Source: Amoebidium appalachense (taxonomy: Eukaryota; Ichthyosporea). From it: a stretch of DNA of 64,000 nucleotides. The stretch covers positions 4,340,001-4,404,000 of the forward strand of contig CAVNZM010000007.1 of assembly GCA_963693365.1 (NCBI GenBank), given 5' to 3'. Positions 55,570-64,000 of this stretch are shown in pieces. The notes beneath the pieces were generated by a model. That model was not told the DNA's origin. It searched no databases and saw only the letters and a program-made list of their open reading frames with translations. The position numbers were made by a program, and so were the translations under genes. The stretch's first letter is position 1. Every line of letters begins with the position of its first letter.

Positions 55570-56434
55570 GCAGCTGAGCCTTCATACATATGCATAAGGG
55601 AAAGTAAAGGCGTCCTGTGCCTCTATACGACGGTGAGCTGTCAGTGAGGCGCAGGAGGAGTCAGGAGACTCGAGTCAGGGTGTTCATGCCTACATAGGCC
55701 CTTAGCGTTGTGCTTTGTCGCGGCCTTCATTGCCTGAAGTTGGCAAGGAGTGGTAGTATGTAGGGACACCGTCACGGCGAGCCTCGCTGACTGCTAAGCA
55801 GCAGTTTGATCAAAGAAGCTCGTTCTCTGCCGAAAGCTTCCGGCGGCTACGTAGCCTCAGTATTTGCGCGGAACCGTTGCCTTTCTGCGGCATGTGTGTC
55901 CATTCAATAGTTTTGTTTTGTACTTCTCAGACTCAGAGGTTCCGCCGGTAGCTAGCATAGAGGTGGACGTGTAGTGTGTTTTTGTGCATCCCTGTGCACA
56001 TGTGCATGCATTCATGTGCATATGTGCATTCCTATGTGCCTGCATTAATATTCACGTGTGTCTGTGTGCATTCGTTTGCGCTTGCTGGATTTCACGTGTC
56101 TGTGTGCATGTGTGCACGTCACCACTACCCGGCCGCCACAGTGTGTGCTTTCTGCAACTGAAATGAATGTGCACTGTGTGGTCGGGCCGTAGGGTTCACT
56201 TTGTTGGGCCCTTGGGCCTGCAGCCAGCCGAAAGCAGTGGCTATGTGCCTGCCTCGTGCACAGTGTGCTTCAATTTGCTCTTTAGAATTTGTGCTCCACA
56301 TGCCGACTTTTATTGGTTCACACACCTTTCATTGGTTGTATCACTCAGACTGAGTTCCACACGCACCTCCCCCCCCCCCCCCCCCCCCCCCCCCCCTTCT
56401 CCTCCCCTTCCCCCCTCCCCCCTCTCCTCTTCCA

Positions 56435-56465
<31 letters not shown>

Positions 56466-56545
56466 AAAAAAAAAAAAAAAAGAGTTGAAGGGCCCAAGTG
56501 GGTGGGTAAGTGGGGGGGGGGGGGGGGGGGGGGGGGGGAGGATAT

Positions 56546-56584
<39 letters not shown>

Positions 56585-56762
56585 GATAGTGACACACACA
56601 GACACACACACATACACACACACGTAACACACACAAGCGCACACAAGCCCACCCGTTACACGTCTTCCTTCTCAATAACAAGAACAACAACATCATGCCC
56701 CCTCTTCAAAGTTTGTAAGCCGCCTGCATACCTGCATTTTCCGAACGTTTTGTATGATAATA
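55570..56762. other. Spacer with microsatellites
   Basis: No gene recognised. TG-rich minisatellite at about 55980-56130, C-runs at 56368-56397 and 56435-56455, a (C)n(A)n junction at 56435-56480, poly-G at 56512-56538, and (CA)n at 56551-56640. Confidence 0.6.
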
Positions 56763-57287
56763 ATTGTTTTCCGTTCGATTTTTTTGCGTGCTGTGCTAGA
56801 AAACAGTGTACATACTCTATCTCTCCTCCTCCTCTCACCGCTCTCTCGGTCGTAAAATGTGCACGGCCTGTGTGGTGTCTGTCTGCCTGCCGGTGGGTGT
56901 GGCTTGGTAATGATGTGCATGTGTTTCCAGTGGGGAGAAAATGGGCGGGGAGGGGGGGGGGGGGGAGGGGGAGGAGGAGGAGGACGAGGACGGAGGAAGG
57001 GGAATAACTATGTGTAAATGGCATCTGTTGTTGCTGCAGCCTTATATTTGAATGTTTATATAGACAAGGCATTGCTGCTAGAATGTTCTCTGTACGCTGT
57101 GGCACGTGCTACATGCAGGTGAGGGCACATCCGCAATATCTTCTGTAACACATGCCCCATGTACTTGTTATTGCAATTGTACGCCACCGACTGCTGCTCA
57201 CCACTACATGGTCACACCCAGAGAGTGGTGAGAGGAGGAGGCGAGTTAACGTATCACAGCATGCAAAAAAATAGAACGGAAAACAAT
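56763..57287. mobile_element. MITE-like element with about 70-bp imperfect inverted ends
   Basis: ATTGTTTTCCGTTCGATTTT inward from 56763 is matched by the reverse complement ending at 57287 (AAAAATAGAACGGAAAACAAT). Similarity continues through GCATGCTGTG and the GAGAGGAGGAGG block near 56825-56850 and 57225-57240. The 525-bp interior has no gene. No target duplication could be settled. Confidence 0.55.
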
Positions 57288-57875
57288 GCAAATGCTCTTC
57301 CTCCTCCTCCCCCCCCTCCCCCCCTCCCCCCCCCCCCCCCCCCCCCCCCTCCCCTCAGTCTCCCCGACCCCCGAGAATCATGTAATCAATTCGATAATGG
57401 CTTGGTCCTCCACGAACACTGCAATGTGTCAATGTTTCACGGTATTGAATTTGTTCCTGCATGAAGTTGCAAGCAACACGTGTGATTCAAAAGGTGTTGT
57501 TCCCCTAATACTAGCTTGCTCCAAAAGTTTTACCTGAGTGGCTTCAGTTCCGAGCATACAGCAACGTGGCACACGGTGTCAACCAAAGAAGTAAAGTGCG
57601 GTGGCCGCCAGAGCAATCCATTATGTACTCAGTGCATGCCAATCATTTGTCTTTCGTACAATCCATTGGGCCTGACTGGCCGAGGCCTTGTCACAAAACG
57701 CAACAATTCAGTTTGAAATTTCGAAGGTGGGTTTATCGGTGCCGTGTTGGGTGAGCCTGCCACTATCTTCTGATGGCACAAACATAAGTCAATGAAGGTG
57801 CACATGTACATAGCTGGGAGGGCCCTCAGGGGTGGGGGTGGGGCTGGGTGATGGTGGTGGTGGTGGTATGTGTGT

Positions 57876-57923
<48 letters not shown>

Positions 57924-57945
57924 CGTGTGTGTGTCACGTGCCACG

Positions 57946-57977
<32 letters not shown>

Positions 57978-58120
57978 GCATGTGTGTGTGTGTGTGTGTG
58001 CGTATGTGTGTGTGTACATGTGTGTGTGTGTTTGTGTGTGCGTGTGCGTGTGCGTGTGCGTGTGTGTGTATGTTTTTGTGTGTGTGTGGTGGTAGTGTGT
58101 CTTTTTGGGGGGGGGGGGAA

Positions 58121-58151
<31 letters not shown>

Positions 58152-58617
58152 GGGAGGGAGGGAGCTGCGAGAGCCCAAATGATTCAGAAGCCCAGACTGT
58201 GGTCGGTTGTTCACCGTAATTTGATTCTTTTTTTTTTCAGGCCCCTGAAGAGGGAGGCAAGGGGGAGGGGGGAGGGGGGGGGGGGTATTATTGTTTTCAC
58301 AGCTTTAAAGCTCCACCGTGGTGGGAGAGAGGAGGCAAGGGGGGGGGGAGGGGGAGGGGTTCTTTGGTGGTTTTGGTTGTTTGTGTTGTATGGGGGGGAG
58401 GGGAATAGTGTTATGTGCAAACTAATCATTTTAACAACGGGGAGGGGAGGGTGGGTCACTGGGGGGAGGGGGGGGGGAGGAGACGTGAGTGAATACGGGA
58501 GAGGGGGGAGGGGGGATCCGGAGAAGAACTATAACGGCGTTATAACGCTGCTCCGGGGCTGAATATGTATGCATAGGGAATATAAAGGGATATGGTGGTG
58601 GTGCTTTTCTTTTTGGT

Positions 58618-58653
<36 letters not shown>

Positions 58654-58761
58654 GGGGAGGGGGGAGGGGGGGGGGGGGGGAAGGGGGGAGGGGGATGGGG
58701 AGAAGGGGGGAACGCAAGGGCTAAGCCCCAGTGCTACTGAGTGTAGATAACTTGAAGCGCT

Positions 58762-58794
<33 letters not shown>

Positions 58795-60569
58795 CTCAGT
58801 CTCACGGGAGCACTTTTTTTTGGGGGGGGGGGGGAGGGGGGCGAGGGGGGGGGGGGGGGGGGGGAAGGAGGGTAGCTCAGTGCTAGTATAAATAAAGCTG
58901 CGAGTCATGTCAGAGGGAAAAGAGGTTCGGTCCCAGCCACTGTATATTTAACACATTCAATAAACTTGAAGTGACAGCTTTGGGCAAAGGCTGGCCATGG
59001 TGTGGTACTACGAGCGCAAGCGCGCGCGCGTGTGTGGACCGGGTAAAGGGGAGAGGGGGGACGGTGTGCACGTGTGTGCATGTGTTTGTGTGTGTGTACG
59101 TGCACACGTGCATGGGCATGTCGATGCATGTAATCATTTATGTGTGCCTGCTGTGCATGGTGCAGAGGCAAGAATGTAGTGTCTGTGCACTGCATTTTGA
59201 GCTTGGCCTCCCCGGGGGGAGAAGGGGAGGGGAGGGGTAGGGGTTAGGTGGAGGGTGCCGGTTGTAGTACACTGTGCACATGTCACGTAAATTTCCACAG
59301 TGTAGCACAGCAGGCGAGGATTGCATGGGCATACACATGGACAAAGCCTTGAGGGAATGGTCATAGGAGGCACAAGCTGTGCACCTTCGTTGAAACCACA
59401 CAGTGGCATCCATCCACACAGCCCATGTTTGGGCCTTTAACCCCACCGTGACTGTTAAAGTCATACCAAGTGATCGTCTCATTGGAGCCTCAGGTGGGTG
59501 GGCCACCATGGATTGATCAAAGGCGAGCCTGATTCCCTTGTATGTGCAGCCAGCCATGGAAACAAAAGGGGGGGAAGGGTGGGGATGAATGAGGACGGGG
59601 GAGGGGGCTAAATGCGGTTTAGTTCAGTCTTAGTAATCACAAAGTAACTTCAAGTCTGTATAATCTAAATCCGATTATTACTAATTGTATTCGGAGTGAG
59701 CATAGAGCGCTCTCGTGACTTAATTTGACATTAGTTTTGTTTTTACTATTCAAAGCAGGGGTTTACCTATTCCACCCTTTTATTTGTTTCTTTCCATTTT
59801 TTTGAAGGTCTAATTTGGAAATTTAAAGGGGTTTGTGGCGGTGGGGTGTGGTGATAGTGGTGGTAGTAGGAAATGTGGCGTGGTGTGCAGCAAAATGGGG
59901 GTGATAGGGGATGTAGTATGGTGCCTCCGATGGAGCATACTTACAAAGTTTGGTCGAGTGATGGGCCATGGTAAGATGATGCATATGTTGGTGGGTGATG
60001 CCAGGTGATATGGGTGGCCCGGGGATGTGGGTGGGATGTGAGTGAGTGAGGGGTGGTGAGGGTTACGTGCGGAATGCGGCAACAACGGGTTGGGGTGGGT
60101 GGGTGGGAACCAATGGGATCACGGCAACAGCATATCATGATAGCAAGTTATAAGATATTGCAAGCCGTGTAGCTACAGAACATGGCAAAATATGGACTTT
60201 AGCACACTGTGTAACTTGAAGTCGCAAACATGCAGAGAGCAGGTATATGATGTGGTACTTTTGAGACGATCGGTGCCGGGTTGATAAAGCAAACATGCAA
60301 GCAGCACATGAGGCTGGTCTCTCTTTGCCTCGAGTAAACAGCGTAAACCCCAACATGACATGGATATTTTAAGAAGAAAAAACGTTTATAAACACCGTAT
60401 CATCAAACACGCAAACAGCACATTATATCGAAGCCATTTATGTATGTAAACACTGCCATCCTATATTAGATTTTATTATGCCACGTCACACGGTTATGCA
60501 AAGCATACGGCTTGCAGTTATTTTTTTGAAGATGTCGTTTTGCCAAGTCCCGCTCAACGAGAACTTCAG

Positions 60570-60612
<43 letters not shown>

Positions 60613-61741
60613 CCCCACCACCACCACCCTTTTGCCGACTAATAATTAGAGTTCAAAGGATCCCCCCCTCTCCCCCCCCTTCTCCCCCCTCTCCCTAGGA
60701 GCTCCCCCCCCCGCCCCGCCCCACACACACAACACACACACACATGCACACACCGGCACACGTCACACACACAGCAAGTTCTATCCCGAATCCAGACGTT
60801 GTTTTATAAATGGCCGGTCTGGATAGCAATGGACGTGAGGGATGCCACGGCGACACGCCGCCGCTGGCCGTCTCCCTCTCTAACTGAGGTTTTGATGTGC
60901 AGAATATCATGGTTTGCGCAATCAAAGGTTTGCGCAATCGCATGGAACAACTGGAACAAGCCGTTCCAGGCCAGTTCCCTGCCTTCCTGTGCAGCCCATA
61001 ATGAAAATAACTAAACTTTGTGACTACTTTAAAGTTGCTGAGATCATACGTGGTGCAAGCTGCACTATGAACACATGTATAGTGCTAGTAATTAATACAT
61101 TTTTGTTGCCTTCTGCAGGGTTATCGTAGCTACGTCACGGCCTGCACTCAGGGGGGAGGGGGGGGGGGGAGGGGGGATGATTCGAAGGGGGTATAAATAA
61201 GAACATGCACCTAAAGGTCTTTCCCGTGGATCCTCCCCCCTCCCCCCCCACCTCTCCCTCCCCCGGGGCCCCATACTATGATATCTAGGCCCAATATTAT
61301 ATGCCCCCTTCCCCCCCCCCCCCCCCCCCCTCCTCTCCGGATCCCCGGACCCCACTTCCCTACCCGGAGGCTCAAGAGCTCCCCCCTTCCCCTTCCCCCC
61401 CCCCTCCCCCCCCCCCCCAAGGCTTACGGGGGCCCTTCTTCATCGAGGGGGAGGGGGTGGGGGTGGGGGGGGTGGGGGGAGGGGGTGGGGGGGAGGGAAG
61501 TGGAAGGCGGGGGTGGATGCATGTCAGCCTAGGTGAATTCAATTGTTTAACTCCAGTGTGCAGGACTGGTCTGAAGGCTTAAGAAAACAACGAGGAAATG
61601 GGGTCCAGTGGAGGTGGTGGTGGTGTTCTGTGTGTGTGTGTACACGTGCACGTATGTGTGTGGTTTTTTTAAGGGGTGAGTGGTGGTGGTGGTGGTGGTG
61701 GTGGTCACCGTGGTGGTGGTGTGTGTGTCTGGTGTGTGTGT

Positions 61742-61792
<51 letters not shown>

Positions 61793-62849
61793 TAGAAAGA
61801 AAAACTGCTCGTGGGTCACTGTTTTTCGTCACTGTATTTGTAACGGGCCGCTCATATTTATATAACTACTTTAATTTAAGTACACGTGTTCATTATCATA
61901 TACGATGGCCAAATATAGAAATTTTGGCGTCGAAGTTCTTGGAGCTAAAAAAACGTTTAAAAGGGGGAAATAATAGCTTGGCCCCAAATTTACCTTGCCG
62001 TTTTTAGCGAATGTATTTTTTATTCATGAGTTCTAGTGATTCAGTGAGTGCACGTGCCTGCCTCAGGCTGATCATGACAACTGCAACACACCATTCCTAC
62101 ATGGATATCAACCAAAAGAAAATAGTATATACTGTGGTGGTCTCCTAAACCTTGTGCGGCATGCGCATACATGATATTACAGTGACGCATGTGCATATTA
62201 TTGTTCTGTACACCGGAGTGTGCCGGTGCACGTGGCTGTTTTGTGCACATGTTACAATAGCAGCACGATCTCCCTAAACTCCATGTTTACACATCCCTCA
62301 CCCTGGCTCTGCCTTGTCGGTGCTCCAAAACACACATACAAATCCCCCTAGACTCAGTGCCTGCACATGGTCGCATTCACGTGCAGGTCACGTGACACAT
62401 GCGATGCCATACTGCCGTCTACAGCAACAACCACGGCAGCATGTATACCGGCCCAGCACGAAATATACTTATCGGCAGCCCACTGAACTCGCCCATTTTC
62501 TCTTTTTCATGTATGTCCCTCCTTTTTTGTAAAATCACCCTTTTTGGCCTCCCGGTAGTGGATTTTGCAGGATTTGACTTCTTTGAGGTCCAAAAACCTC
62601 AAATTTTCCCCGGCGGGGCCGGGGAGGGAGAATTCAAAAATTGCCCGCTCCTGATATGGTACCCGGGCCCTTGCCGCTCAGTATGGGCAGCTAATATGGG
62701 GCACTACACGGGATACGGGAGGCTGAACGCTCTGCAGCTGCCGCTATTCATGCAAGGCTGCTGCACGTCACAGCGCCAAGTTGCACGCAATATCCGGTAG
62801 GGTGCAGGCCGCCAGGCACATCTCCGGGACGACCTCTTGAGCCACGCAG
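57288..62849. other. Repeat-rich spacer with no recognised gene
   Basis: Poly-C at 57318-57348, (GT)n at 57870-58090, G-rich tracts at 58100-58870 and 61150-61510, poly-C at 60571-60609, poly-G at 61757-61791, and a calmer AT-richer stretch at 59.6-60.6 kb. Short frames at 62.4-62.8 kb show no family signature. Confidence 0.55.
60310..60351 (-). repeat. Dispersed repeat shared with 54835-54875
   Basis: The reverse complement begins GGGGTTTACGCTGTTTACTC and matches the insertion start at 54835 with only two or three differences in about 42 bp. Probably two copies of one transposon end. Confidence 0.7.
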
Positions 62850-63926
62850 GCCGTGTGGACCCTAGCCGTGCGCAACCGCTTGAACCATGTGCCGCCAGCT
62901 ATGGAGGGCCACAGCCGCACAAGCCGCCACGTCGAACCCGTGGACGAGTTTGGCAGGCGCCTGCGTTTGCCCCAGAGGAGGCAGGTGCGCGTGTGCCTCT
63001 TTGCATGTCCCATTATCTCTCCTCCTTCCCCCCTCCGCTCCCCTCCACCCTCCCCCCCCTTCCCCTCCCCTCTCCTTCCGCCTCACACGTGCGTGCACCC
63101 ATCTCTCCCCCCCCCCACACACATACACGCGCGCGCGCGCCATGAAGAAAAGAATGACCCAGACTTAGAGAGGCATGGAACGGAAGCTCCTTGCAGTGAC
63201 ACACGCAGACACACACTGCACACCCTTTTGGCACTTGCATACCTACACACCACATCGACATCAATGCATGCAAGCACTTTAAGACAACGTGAAGCGCGTT
63301 TTTCCAGCAGCGTGCTACAAAATACCAAAGAAAGCACACGCAGCAGCATAAGGGTCTGCCTCTTGCACACATAGCAGCTTGTTGCATAACTGCCTGCAAA
63401 CATGGGACACAGGTGCACTTTGCAGACCCACAGGCACAGGCAGAGGTGCGCCCCAGAAGCAAGCACACGAGACACGGGCAGTTAACGTTAGGCGCACAGC
63501 TGACGGGGGCGGAGGAGGAGGCACACTACCGGCAAGTGCTGCTGCAAAACCTGGCGCTGGCCCAGCGCCTGAAGAGGTACGGGGTGGTCGGGGTGGGGTG
63601 GGGGGGGGGGGGGAGGAGGGAGGGAGGGGAAGGAGGAGGGGGGGAGTGGCCCGTGTGGCTACTTACAGGTGCTGTGCAGGCTGCATCAGCAAAGGCCCCA
63701 GCCTGCAGCCAAAACACCACAGCCCGACGTCTGGTGGGTGCTCCACTCTCCACCACCACTGGCAGGGCCACCCTGCACCCAAGTCCCTCTCCTCACATTG
63801 CTTGGCATCATGCATGGTGGGAGGGGAGAATAGGTGGAGAGTTGCCTTTGCCGGGTTGCTGTGCGGCGCACTTGGCTTTATCATTGAGGGAGCTGTTGCT
63901 TATACGATGTGGGTTCGTATGTGGGT

Positions 63927-63969
<43 letters not shown>

Positions 63970-64000
63970 TTTCGATGGTCGGGGTTTGGGTGGGGGAGGG
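62850..64000 (+). CDS. Unrecognised spliced gene, 5' end uncertain, runs off the right edge
   Basis: Exons 62850-62984, 63500-63576 and 63680-63733 have good CAG acceptors and GTGCGC/GTACGG/GTGGGT donors, and their phases close. They encode EPVDEFGRRLRLPQRRQ, then LTGAEEEAHYRQVLLQNLALAQ, then LHQQRPQPAAKTPQPDV. Codon usage is GC-rich like UBR4 and RNase H1. The middle exon is a charged amphipathic helix. No family recognised. A start is not seen; the first exon appears to be internal because a stop lies upstream in frame. Confidence 0.5.

Noticed and set aside
62399-62800. 133-codon plus-strand ORF before the right-edge gene
   Set aside because: No family signal, and the frame does not continue into the following exons; it may be 5' flank.

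Overview
This window is nuclear DNA from an intron-dense eukaryote. Introns are GT-AG and mostly 80-500 bp, with typical ...gtgcgt/...tgcag borders. They are full of long (GT)n/(CA)n arrays, homopolymeric G/C runs and poly-C/poly-A junctions. Nothing looks prokaryotic or organellar. The organism cannot be placed firmly from the sequence. A green alga or another protist fits the compact, intron-rich genes and the repeat style, but the THAP/P-type transposon and the RGS protein do not point to one lineage.

Plus strand, 0.2-33.4 kb: one giant gene, the 3' part of a UBR4/BIG/Pushover-type E3 ubiquitin ligase. About 80 exons were read by hand. Splice phases agree across nearly all junctions and give roughly 4,500 codons. 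The N-terminus lies left of the window. In order it holds alpha-helical repeats, a UBR box, a beta-propeller-like segment, a beta-sandwich segment, a ubiquitin-interacting motif, helical repeats, a second beta-sandwich followed by a zinc ribbon, long helical repeats, and the C-terminal hemi-RING module.

33.4-36.7 kb: spacer with microsatellites and a 538-bp MITE-like element. 36.7-41.6 kb, plus: a complete eight-exon RNase H1 gene (313 aa), with a linker helix resembling the RPA32-binding motif of XPA/SMARCAL1/TIPIN. 42.2-43.4 kb, minus: a small DPY30-type gene, tail-to-tail with RNase H1. 43.4-45.9 kb: spacer with a purine-only tract. 45.9-48.0 kb, minus: a complete five-exon gene for a 467-aa GAF-RGS fusion whose MGGCTSS N-terminus predicts dual lipidation.

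48.0-55.6 kb is compositionally different: more AT-rich, with few homopolymer runs outside the transposon. It holds a nested transposon cluster. A 3.77-kb P/THAP-like element with TIRs and a 7-bp target duplication sits inside an ORF of unknown family. Inverted ~160-bp repeats flank that ORF. The P-like gene keeps its THAP domain and C-terminal part, but no segment for most of the catalytic core or the GTP-binding insertion was seen.

55.6-62.8 kb is repeat-rich spacer with a second MITE-like element. From 62.85 kb the first readable exons of an unrecognised plus-strand gene run off the right end.

The genes do not form one pathway. UBR4 is cytosolic protein quality control, RNase H1 and DPY30 are nuclear nucleic-acid/chromatin functions, and GAF-RGS is membrane G-protein signalling.
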